Assembly: GCF_001969385.1 (NCBI RefSeq)
Contig: NZ_CP014796.1
Coordinates: 2,311,501 to 2,375,500 of the forward strand
DNA length: 64,000 nucleotides
Source of the DNA: Salipiger profundus
Lineage (GTDB): Bacteria; Pseudomonadota; Alphaproteobacteria; Rhodobacterales; Rhodobacteraceae
Direction of reading: 5' to 3'
The translations under genes and the position numbers were made by a program. Below, piece after piece: positions 8,817-16,084 of this stretch. The notes beneath the pieces are model-generated. The model ran no database searches. It saw only the letters and a program-made list of their open reading frames with translations, and was not told the origin of the DNA. Every line of letters starts with the position of its first letter. Position 1 is the stretch's first letter.

Positions 8817-9802
8817 CCAACCCCTTCATCATTCCCTCGTTGGCAAACCTGAACGCGGATCTGGCGCAGCGGCACTTCCCGCTCGCCAGGGGCGAGGAAC
8901 TTCAACAGACCTTCGCTCAGCTCTTCAGTCGCCACTTGGGGCGTCTGCAGTCCGGGAAGGGCTTCGAGGCGCGCAGCCTCCTTGTGACGGGGCTGTCTGG
9001 CTCGGGTAAAACGGCCGAGATCGCGGACATGCTGAACCGCTTCAACGAGAGCGCTGTTCCCATGCCGGACTGCAAGGATGCGCGGTTTGCAAGCTGCGTG
9101 CTGGAGGCGAAAGGGAGCTGGAAGGACCTTGGCCGCAAGACGCTGCACGCCTTGGGCTATCCCATTATGAACAAGACCCGCCGGACACAGTTTGAGATCT
9201 GGGATCTGGTCATCAAGCGGGCCAAGCTCCAGGGCGTCATCGGCATCTACTACGATGAGGCCCAGCATATCATGCGCGGAAAGTCGGATGCCGAGGTCCT
9301 GAGCGTCCTGGACGCGTTCAAGACGCTCATGAAGTCACACGACTGGCCCCTCATGTTGATCCTTTCGGGGGTTCCGGAACTGGGAGACTACGTGCAGCGC
9401 GAGCCACAGCTCGATAGGCTGATGACCAGGATCGAGTTCCAGGAAATTGATCTGAGCAGTGCGCCCGGGCATCCGGCACAGGACTACGAAATCCTCAACG
9501 AAATCGTCGGCAGCTACGCCATCAGCGCGGGGCTTGATGTAGATGCGAGCCTACCGACGGGAGATTTCCTGCACCGCCTCGCGACTGCCGGCGCATTCAG
9601 GTGGGGCCTGGTCATCGACATGGTCGTCGATGCCGTGGCACTTGCCGTTGCCAGGAGGGAAGGGGTGGTTGAGCGGTCGGATTTCGTGGCGGCCTGGTGT
9701 GAGAAAACCGGAATGAACCAGCTGGCGACGCCGTTCACCCATGACAGCTACGAGAGGATGTTCCGGAGGGACAAGCCGTTCCGGGCTGCCATCGGCACCT
9801 GA
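8813..9802 (+). CDS. tnsC: TnsC/TniB-type AAA+ transposition ATPase
   Basis: A 329-residue AAA+ protein starting at GTG 8813, overlapping the tnsB stop (GTGA). Walker A is GLSGSGKTAEI (about residues 62-72), Walker B is VIGIYYDEAQHIM (about 141-153), and ILSGVPELGDYV contains the sensor-like polar residue. TnsC/TniB proteins form ATP-dependent filaments on target DNA and activate the transposase. A rho-independent terminator follows 27 bp after the stop, marking the end of the operon. No TniQ gene comes next, unlike most Tn7-like and Tn5053-like operons. Confidence 0.9.
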   Translation: MTNPFIIPSLANLNADLAQRHFPLARGEELQQTFAQLFSRHLGRLQSGKGFEARSLLVTGLSGSGKTAEIADMLNRFNESAVPMPDCKDARFASCVLEAKGSWKDLGRKTLHALGYPIMNKTRRTQFEIWDLVIKRAKLQGVIGIYYDEAQHIMRGKSDAEVLSVLDAFKTLMKSHDWPLMLILSGVPELGDYVQREPQLDRLMTRIEFQEIDLSSAPGHPAQDYEILNEIVGSYAISAGLDVDASLPTGDFLHRLATAGAFRWGLVIDMVVDAVALAVARREGVVERSDFVAAWCEKTGMNQLATPFTHDSYERMFRRDKPFRAAIGT

Positions 9803-9829
9803 TCTTCCAGGACAATTCAGTCTTCGAGA

Positions 9830-9855
9830 AACCCGCGCTTCGGCGCGGGTTTTTT
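9830..9855 (+). terminator. Rho-independent terminator after tnsC
   Basis: ACCCGCGC-TTCG-GCGCGGGT followed by a run of T is a textbook intrinsic terminator: an 8-bp GC stem with a stable UUCG tetraloop, just downstream of the tnsABC operon. Confidence 0.9.
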
Positions 9856-9925
9856 CATGCCTAGATGCTAGCGCCCGGATGTCTGCGCCAGCTAAGCCTC
9901 TGATGTTGCGCAGTTTTTTGGTTTC

Positions 9926-10098
9926 TGCGCAGGCTTATGCTTTCACTTTGGAAATCGCGTCCGGCAAGTTGTTGAAAATATTTATGGATTCCTGGCGCCG
10001 AATCGGAAGTGATTGATTTTGCGCATTCATCTGCTCTCCCTGACTATGAGAGTCAGAGCAAGCATATGAGTGCGCAAACGGAAGCATAAGTCTGCGCA
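9926..10098. repeat. Array of four inverted 19-bp sites around a hairpin
   Basis: Four related 19-mers: TGCGCAGGCTTATGCTTTC (+, 9926-9944), TGCGCATTCATCTGCTCTC (+, 10020-10038), TGCGCACTCATATGCTTGC (-, 10058-10076) and TGCGCAGACTTATGCTTCC (-, 10080-10098). The middle pair encloses CTGACT-ATGAG-AGTCAG, making a 57-bp palindromic block. An extra TGCGCA lies at 9907-9912. Multiple spaced sites are typical of Tn7/Mu transposon ends, but matching sites were not found on the tnsA side, so an unrelated regulatory or recombination locus is also possible. Confidence 0.6.
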
Positions 10099-10349
10099 AG
10101 GGGTGTCAAGGGCGAAACGTACCGCCTGGTGTCCCTGGGCTGCTCTCTGAAGGACGGTGATAGAGGCGCTGGGGCGGACGCTCCGGCGCCTTTCGCGTAT
10201 GAAGGGGATGTGCGGTTCGTGGCATGAGGCGGGGATCTGGCGGAGGGCCGTTGTGCCCTCCCTGTAAGAGCCTGAGCATGGCGCAGTGGGGCTGGCTTGC
10301 GATGGTGAGACCCTGGACACGAGGTCGCTTAGAAGCAGTGGGAACTCCG

Positions 10350-10598
10350 ATGAAGACCATTAAGCCGACGCAAGCTGTCGCTACGATCCTCAGCCGATAT
10401 CAGCGTCGGAGAAATTGTCTGGTGCCCGTCACAGCAACAGACGCCTACGCCGATACCCTTGCACGCGCCTGTGGAGACGACGTTGACCTCGACCCGGTCG
10501 AACGGGGCCTCATCCACCTCAAGCGCCAGAAGGTGATTTCCGGCCGAAGACTGGTCACCCTTCTTGCTCGCCATCAGCGGGAGATCAGACCTGAGTGA
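10350..10598 (+). CDS. Hypothetical small protein (82 aa)
   Basis: MKTIKPTQAVATILSRYQRR starts an 82-residue basic protein with an organised C-terminal half (DLDPVERGLIHLKRQKVISG, then RRLVTLLARHQRE) that looks helical and possibly DNA-binding. I do not recognise a family. The ribosome binding site is weak (GTGGGAA). It follows the site array behind tnsABC and could be transposon cargo, an antitoxin-sized regulator or an independent gene. Earlier in-frame starts extend over non-coding-looking sequence and were not used. Confidence 0.5.
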   Translation: MKTIKPTQAVATILSRYQRRRNCLVPVTATDAYADTLARACGDDVDLDPVERGLIHLKRQKVISGRRLVTLLARHQREIRPE

Positions 10599-10850
10599 CG
10601 CCTCCCGAGGGCTTCCCAGGGTGCTGGGCTTAAAGCCAGATACCAATACACGAAGCGTCATCACTCTTGGGAGCGAATGGTTTGCTTCGAGGGGCCATAG
10701 TCATTGCTCACGCCCGGCGCTGCATGATGATCTGCCTTGGCGCGAAGGGCGGAGAGCGGTCTTTCGCTGCGGTTGGGACCAAGGCCCGCTTTGCAGGAGA
10801 AAGCTGACTTCCCGGATCGCTGCGTGTATCCGAACCGGGCGGACCTCCGG

Positions 10851-11144
10851 TCAGTCGACTGAATCTGTGAGGATGGCATTCAGGGTTGAACCAGTCCTTC
10901 GCAGTATGGCGAGAGATTGGAACTCATCGGAATTCCAGAACGAAGTCGCATGAACGCGGTCCGGGAACTCGATGACGAAAGCGGCATCGGGCAATTCCCC
11001 TTCCCCTTCGAGGCGAGAGGGCCTACCGCCACGCACCCTGAATACGCCCTTATGTTTGGCGACGACATCGGGGATTTTCGCGAAATATTCATCCATCCAA
11101 TCCCGGCTATGAATCTCTATCTGGCCGATGATGTATGCAGTCAT
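10851..11144 (-). CDS. DUF1330 family protein
   Basis: A 97-residue protein, MTAYIIGQIEIHSRDWMDEY, with the DUF1330 ferredoxin-like pattern: YFAKIPDVVAKHKGVFRVRG, then the conserved VIEFPDRVHATSFWNSDEFQ. ATG 11144 sits behind GAGGAG with 7-nt spacing, so the start five codons upstream is rejected. Biochemical function of the family is unknown. It stands alone between the transposon region and the next small gene. Confidence 0.85.
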   Translation of the reverse strand: MTAYIIGQIEIHSRDWMDEYFAKIPDVVAKHKGVFRVRGGRPSRLEGEGELPDAAFVIEFPDRVHATSFWNSDEFQSLAILRRTGSTLNAILTDSVD

Positions 11145-11323
11145 GATGATCTCCTCCACTGCGCCTGGACAGGCTGCTCGGCCAGGGTAGCGCGCATATC
11201 CGCCCCCCCACCAGTGTCGTGAGATCCGGTTTCTAGTTCGGCATCCGCAATGCCCGCGAGGGGCGCGGAGAAATTTCTTCTTAGGCCCTCGAGGTTTCCA
11301 ACACTGACAAATGTCCGCGAAGA

Positions 11324-11629
11324 TCAGGCTTGTCGCATCTTTCGAACCGTTTCACGCATGGCAAAAGATCGGCTTTCAGCGACCGCGACAAACACGAGCA
11401 TGTCGTCCCGACGCCAGCAGATGGCCGTCGCCGTGCTTTCGCATTCATCAATCGAAAATCCGAGATCAGCCAACAGGTGAGGCGAGAGCATCGCCAGACG
11501 TTCAAGGTTCTCGAGGACCGTATCTGGCTCCCGGCTCGGCGGTGCGAAAGGGGTACATTTTCTCACGAAGTTGAAGAGCGAGGCGCGCCGGGATGGCAAG
11601 TTATGCGGGACGTTTTCGGAAAGAAGCAT
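11324..11629 (-). CDS. Hypothetical protein, weak DUF1127-like segment
   Basis: A 101-residue frame divergent from the LysR gene at 11741. Residues about 35-60 (TVLENLERLAMLSPHLLADL) recall the LADLG segment of DUF1127 proteins; the rest (ICWRRDDMLVFVAVAESRSF) is unrecognised but has coding-like composition. GGAT precedes the start weakly. A spurious frame cannot be excluded. Confidence 0.42.
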   Translation of the reverse strand: MLLSENVPHNLPSRRASLFNFVRKCTPFAPPSREPDTVLENLERLAMLSPHLLADLGFSIDECESTATAICWRRDDMLVFVAVAESRSFAMRETVRKMRQA

Positions 11630-11740
11630 TGATCACGATCCAAGAAATATGGGAAACTTTTGAAATCCTGCCCCTTAGCCGGCCTTGCGCGCAAACCAGT
11701 TCTATGCACCATAAGCATCAGAAAAAATGATCCAACTGAT

Positions 11741-12652
11741 ATGGCAAAACTTCCTCCTCTCAATGCGTGTCGCGCGTTCGAGGCCGCCGCGCGACACGGC
11801 GGCTTCATTGGTGCAGCGGACGAGCTGCACGTCACGCGAGGGGCCATCAGCCGACATGTGAAACTTCTGGAAGACAGTCTCGGCGTTGCGTTGTTCGTGC
11901 GGCAGGCGCAGGGCGTCCGGTTGACCGAAGCGGGCCGGGAATTGACGCCGGTTCTGACGGAAGCCTTCGGTATGATCGCCCGTGGCGCGGAGCGGATTGC
12001 TGCGGATGCCTCTGAACTCCGCGTGATATGCCCGCCAGGAACGTCCATCCGTTGGCTGCTACCGAAACTCGATGACTTTCGCAGGGCCTATCCAGACATC
12101 AAATTGCGACTTACGACTGATTTTTATCCCGACGGAGGGTTCGACTCTGTGGATGCGGATATCGGTTTTTCGGTGTCGAATTGGCCAAACCGCCCCAAGG
12201 ACATCGAGCATCTCACGCTCTTTCCCGTCTCTCTGACACCTGCATGCTCACGCAGCTATCTCGCGGCAAGATCGCTCCGCCGCGTGGAGGACCTGGCGCA
12301 TTGTGAACTCCTCCACGAGACGCGGGATCACACCGATTGGACGAGTTGGGTGGATGCCTTCCAGCTGAACGACGTTGACCCCAGAGGAGGTCAGGATTTC
12401 CCAAATATCGATATGGCGACGAAGGCCGCGGTGATGGGAGTTGGCGTCGTCATGGCGAACATTGTTTTGTGTCACGAGGAACTCGCCAGCGAGACATTGG
12501 TTGCACCCTTCCCGGATTTGGTCTGCGGCTCCCCGTTGGGGGGCGTGTGCCTGATCGGCAGTCGGGAAAAATGGACGAGCCCCAAAGTCGAAGCCTTCAA
12601 ATCCTGGGCCTATGACGTCGCGGAGGCCGATCGAAATCTGGCGATCCAATAG
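11741..12652 (+). CDS. LysR-family regulator, GcvA-like
   Basis: A 303-residue LysR protein starting MAKLPPLNACRAFEAAARHG, the GcvA-subgroup opening. The helix-turn-helix covers residues about 18-60 (FIGAADELHVTRGAISRHV, LEDSLGVALFVRQ). The effector domain includes RVICPPGTSIRWLLPKLDDF and DADIGFSVSNWP. ATG 11741 was chosen over the in-frame start at 11660 because the family begins here, although no clear Shine-Dalgarno is visible. The target is not obvious; the divergent small gene at 11324-11629 is one possibility. Confidence 0.88.
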   Translation: MAKLPPLNACRAFEAAARHGGFIGAADELHVTRGAISRHVKLLEDSLGVALFVRQAQGVRLTEAGRELTPVLTEAFGMIARGAERIAADASELRVICPPGTSIRWLLPKLDDFRRAYPDIKLRLTTDFYPDGGFDSVDADIGFSVSNWPNRPKDIEHLTLFPVSLTPACSRSYLAARSLRRVEDLAHCELLHETRDHTDWTSWVDAFQLNDVDPRGGQDFPNIDMATKAAVMGVGVVMANIVLCHEELASETLVAPFPDLVCGSPLGGVCLIGSREKWTSPKVEAFKSWAYDVAEADRNLAIQ

Positions 12653-12866
12653 TCTGAACGGTAGAAGACCAAGCGGCGCGACAGGGCAGACCACAAAACC
12701 GACCTCGGAGACTCGCGCGGCCAATGTCAGCTTCCCGCCCTTCATGGCTGCGCCTGGCGTCATGCTGCGGCAGCCAAGGAGGGCAGCTTTGAGCTGCTTG
12801 CCGACATCGGTGAAACCCTCCGCACGACCGAGCAAGCTCTGTTGGCGGAAATTGTCACCCGACCGT

Positions 12867-13041
12867 TCAGAGCGGCAGCGGATCCGTTGTTCCGCTCTCT
12901 TCGAATTCCCAGGTCGCGTTCCAGGCGTCTGCCTTGCGCTCGAGCCGCAGGTAGTTCCGCTCGGCCACGTAGCGCGACGCGTGCCCCGGCGGGCGCTCGA
13001 TGCGGATTGGATGCCCACTCAGTGGCGAATCACCCAGCCAT
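12867..13041 (-). pseudogene. C-terminal fragment of an unrecognised protein, cut by IS5 copy 1
   Basis: On the minus strand, from the IS boundary, a frame reads WLGDSPLSGHPIRIERPPGH, later RYVAERNYLRLERKADAWNA, and stops at 12867 after TTDPLPL. It lacks any start and its composition is protein-like, so it is probably the tail of a gene interrupted or truncated by the IS5 insertion at 13042. No matching N-terminal part was found beyond 14091. I do not recognise the family. Confidence 0.4.
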
Positions 13042-14091
13042 GGCTCTGTTGCACAAATCGGCTGATGGCCGAAGTTCCCCTTTCCCCGGACAGACTTATC
13101 CCACGGGCTCAGTGACAGGGATGCCGAGCGCGGTGTACCCGTTCAGAACGGCGATACGGACCTGAAGCTCCGCGACCTGTCGGTCAAAGTCTCGTGCCAT
13201 GAGGCGCTGCCCCAGCAGTTTCACACAATGCATCTTTGTCTCGACGCGGCTTCGGCGGTGGTATCCGCTCCATCGTCGCCAGAGGGCACGACCGAGGTAT
13301 TTCGATGCTCGCAGTGCTTCGTTTCGCGCCACGGCTCCGGCGGTGATCGCCTTCCAGGGCTTCGCGTTCTTGCGGGGCGGGATGACAGCGTGGGCACCGC
13401 GGTCAGCGATTACATCGTGGCATTTGCGCGTGTCGTAGGCGCCATCGGCGGTGACGCTACAGATTTCCTGGTCCTGCGGGATTTGATCGAGAAGGTCGGG
13501 TAACACCGGCGCATCACCGATGTGGCTCCCTGTGATTTCGACGGCCCGAACCTCCAGCGTTTCCTCATCAATCCCCAAGTGGATCTTGCGCCAGACGCGC
13601 CTTTTGGGGCCACCATGCTTGCGGACGTGCCACTCGCCTTCGCCCTCGACCTTGATCCCGGTGCTATCGATCAACAGGTGGAGCGGACCCTTCGACCCAC
13701 GGTAGGGGATGTTGACGGCTAGGGTCTTCTGGCGGCGGGACAGCGTGCTGAAGTCGGGCACCGCCCAGTCGAGGCCGACCAACCGCAACAGGCTTTCGAC
13801 GAAGCCTGTCGTCTGCCGAAGCGCCATGCCGAACAAAACCTTCATCGTAAGGCACGTCTGAATAGCGGCGTCGCTGTAGCTCTGCTGACGGCCGCGCCTG
13901 CCTGACGGCGCGGCATCCCAGCTCATGTCGGGGTCAAACCAGATCGACAGTGAGCCCCGGCGCTTGAGCGCATCATTGTATGCTGGCCAGTTCCTGGTCC
14001 TGTAGGTTGCGGGTGTAGGTCTGCTCATGCATCCCTGCTACCACGCTGGATTCATGAGATGAATCCCGCACGGGATTTGTGCAACAGAGCC
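13042..14091 (-). mobile_element. IS5-family insertion sequence, complete copy 1 (1050 bp)
   Basis: Bounded by inverted repeats GGCTCTGTTGCACAAAT (plus strand at 13042, reverse complement ending at 14091), with one transposase gene. It matches copy 3 (48568-49617) except for at least two substitutions seen by eye, and is in the same orientation. The flanks show no target-site duplication (left ends CCCAGCCAT, right begins GGTTCAGGC), which suggests recombination or deletion after insertion. Confidence 0.93.
13096..14028 (-). CDS. IS5-family transposase
   Basis: A 310-residue DDE transposase (MSRPTPATYRTRNWPAYNDA). Catalytic-region motifs are HLLIDSTGIKVEGEGEW (first Asp), TADGAYDTRKCHDVI (second Asp) and YHRRSRVETKMHCVKLLGQR (Glu in the Y-R-E signature). 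Length and motifs fit the IS903/IS5 grouping. The gene is intact and the only one in its element. The near-identical copy at 48622-49554 indicates recent activity. Confidence 0.95.
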   Translation of the reverse strand: MSRPTPATYRTRNWPAYNDALKRRGSLSIWFDPDMSWDAAPSGRRGRQQSYSDAAIQTCLTMKVLFGMALRQTTGFVESLLRLVGLDWAVPDFSTLSRRQKTLAVNIPYRGSKGPLHLLIDSTGIKVEGEGEWHVRKHGGPKRRVWRKIHLGIDEETLEVRAVEITGSHIGDAPVLPDLLDQIPQDQEICSVTADGAYDTRKCHDVIADRGAHAVIPPRKNAKPWKAITAGAVARNEALRASKYLGRALWRRWSGYHRRSRVETKMHCVKLLGQRLMARDFDRQVAELQVRIAVLNGYTALGIPVTEPVG

Positions 14092-14589
14092 GGTTCAGGC
14101 ACGAAGACCATTTGGAACCGAGTGACGTCGTCTCTTTTTTGACCATAGCTGCCCCACATAGAAAGAGCTTACTTTCACGTATTTTGGGACGCTAGATTGA
14201 ACGGCAGCTTCGTCCCGCACTGCTGACCTTGGGTTGCCTGCACATGCTGCACGATGCCACCGATGTCCGGTGTGGGGAAGCTGCGCCGCAGCGAGGCGCG
14301 GCCCGGCAAATGTCTGGATAGGGCCGGGAGCGACGGCCGCCGCGGCTCGCTAGGTGTTCGCCTCACTGCGCGGCCGGAGTCCGCTTCAGAGCCCTTTCCA
14401 GACATAGTTGACCCGTGCCTTCGTGCAGGCGCAGCACGAACTCCATGGGTGGGCTCGCTGCGACTATTCTATGGGCGCCACCTGCCATTTCATCAGGATT
14501 TTCCGGCGTTTTCTGCACCTGCACAATCAGGGAGCTTTGCTGCTACGCCAGCGCAGCGCACACTCGAGGCTCGCGATCAGTGGGAGCCC
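14092..14589. other. Region upstream of narK with repeat copy 2
   Basis: No gene is supported. It contains the repeat at 14199-14326 and must hold the narK promoter, but no clear promoter or regulator box was identified. Confidence 0.45.
14199..14326 (+). repeat. Dispersed intergenic repeat, copy 2
   Basis: The first half (ACGGCAGCTTCGTCC to GATGCCACCGATGTCCGG) matches 39763-39838, and the second half (GGGGAAGCTGCGCCGCAGCG to GGATAGGGCCG) matches 1693-1755 inverted. This copy therefore links the other two into one repeat of about 130 bp. Confidence 0.6.
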
Positions 14590-16062
14590 ATGATGACCAG
14601 CGAGAAGTTCAACCTCCTCTCCTTCACCGGCAAGATGCGTATCCTGCACCTGACGTGGTTTGCCTTCTTTCTGACCTTCGTGGTGTGGTTCAACCTTGCA
14701 CCAATGCTGCAGGCGATCCGCACCAGCCTCGGCCTTGACCAGGCGCAGGTGACGACGCTGCTGGTGCTGAACGTGGCGCTGACCATCCCGGCGCGCATCG
14801 TGATCGGCATGCTGACCGACCTCTATGGACCGCGGCGGGTCTACTCGGGGCTGCTCATCGCCTGTTCGATCCCCTGTTTCGTCTTTGCCGTGGCCGACAA
14901 TTTCACCCAGCTGGCGCTGGCGCGCTTCGCGCTTGGCTTCATCGGGGCGGGCTTCGTCATCGGCATCCGCATGGTCTCGGAATGGTTCCCCGCGGAAGAG
15001 CTTGGCACCGCCGAGGGCATTTACGGCGGCTGGGGCAACTTTGGATCGGCGGCGGCGGCCTTCACCCTGCCAACCATCGCGCTCTGGTTTGGCGGCGAGA
15101 ATGGCTGGCGGTGGGCGATCGCCCTCACCGGGCTGATGTCGCTGGTTTACGGCTTCATCTATTACGCCTCGGTGCAGGACGTGCCGAAGGGGTCCAAATA
15201 CTTCCGTCCCAAGAACGCCACCGCGATGGAGGTTACCTCGAAGGGCGATCTGATGTTCCTTCTGGTGATGAAGGTGCCGCTCTACATTGCGCTCGGCGCT
15301 CTGGCCTGGCGCCTGCGCAACGTGGCGATCTTCACCACGCCCACCATGTATATCGTCTGGTTCGGGCTGCTGCTGCTCTATGCCTACGATTCCATGCTGG
15401 CAGTGCGCGCCAACCGCCGCGTGCTGACCGAGGAAGTACCTGCCTTCCAGCGCTACAGCTTCAAGCAGGTGGCAATCCTCAACATCCTCTATTTCGCCAC
15501 CTTCGGATCGGAGCTTGCGGTGGTGTCCATGCTGCCGCTGTTCTTTGCCGACACATTCGGGCTGTCGCCGGTGGTGGCCGGCATGGTCGCCTCGGCCTAT
15601 GCCTTCATGAACCTGATGTCGCGGCCCGGCGGCGGCTGGATTTCCGACCGCTTCGGGCGCAAGCCGACGCTGCTGATCCTCACCGCGGGTCTGGCGGTCG
15701 GCTATGCCGCAATGGGGATCATCGGCTCTGCCTGGCCGGTCTGGCTGGCGGTGGTGGTGGCCATGGCCTGCTCGTTCTTCGTGCAGGCGGGTGAAGGCGC
15801 GGTCTTTGCCGTCGTGCCGCTGATCAAGCGCTCGCTCACCGGGCAGATCGCCGGGATGACCGGCGCATACGGCAATGTGGGCGCGGTGATCTACCTGATC
15901 GTCTACTCAGTGGTCGATGCCTCGACCTTCTTCTTCGTCATCGCGGGGACCGCGGTACTTGGGTTCGTCGCGCTGCTGTTCCTCGAGGAACCCTCGGGCG
16001 AGATCGCCGAGGTTGACGAGGACGGCACCGTCACCATGATCAACGTGGGGCTCAAGGCCTGA
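14590..16062 (+). CDS. narK: Nitrate/nitrite transporter of the major facilitator superfamily
   Basis: A 490-residue, 12-helix MFS protein of the nitrate-nitrite porter group. Both family glycine motifs are present: YGGWGNFGSAAAAF in helix 5 and GAYGNVGAVIYL in helix 11; the MFS loop reads DLYGPRRVYSG. The start is ATG 14590 or 14593 (MMTSEKFNLLSFTG), since the frame upstream lies in repeat DNA. It is followed after 22 bp by the phosphatase-kinase gene and faces the nitrite/nitrate reductase operon, so the role is nitrate uptake for assimilation. Confidence 0.92.
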   Translation: MMTSEKFNLLSFTGKMRILHLTWFAFFLTFVVWFNLAPMLQAIRTSLGLDQAQVTTLLVLNVALTIPARIVIGMLTDLYGPRRVYSGLLIACSIPCFVFAVADNFTQLALARFALGFIGAGFVIGIRMVSEWFPAEELGTAEGIYGGWGNFGSAAAAFTLPTIALWFGGENGWRWAIALTGLMSLVYGFIYYASVQDVPKGSKYFRPKNATAMEVTSKGDLMFLLVMKVPLYIALGALAWRLRNVAIFTTPTMYIVWFGLLLLYAYDSMLAVRANRRVLTEEVPAFQRYSFKQVAILNILYFATFGSELAVVSMLPLFFADTFGLSPVVAGMVASAYAFMNLMSRPGGGWISDRFGRKPTLLILTAGLAVGYAAMGIIGSAWPVWLAVVVAMACSFFVQAGEGAVFAVVPLIKRSLTGQIAGMTGAYGNVGAVIYLIVYSVVDASTFFFVIAGTAVLGFVALLFLEEPSGEIAEVDEDGTVTMINVGLKA

Positions 16063-16084
16063 GACCACGAACACTGGTGCGCGT

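Larger units (their letters stand above)
5836..9802 (+). mobile_element. Tn7-like transposition gene cassette tnsA-tnsB-tnsC
   Basis: Three genes overlap by 4 bp each (ATGA, then GTGA): a TnsA-like endonuclease homologue, a DDE transposase of the TnsB/TniA/Mu type and an AAA+ ATPase of the TnsC/TniB type. This is the core of a Tn7/Tn5053-type transposon. No TniQ/TnsD target selector and no resolvase is found next to it. Element ends could not be fixed; the region after tnsC carries an array of inverted 19-bp sites (9926-10098) that may belong to one end. Confidence 0.8.

Noticed and set aside
12248..13018. 256-codon minus-strand frame opposite the LysR gene
   Set aside because: Antisense to an intact regulator; the only protein-like stretch on that strand is the short fragment at 12867-13041 in another frame.
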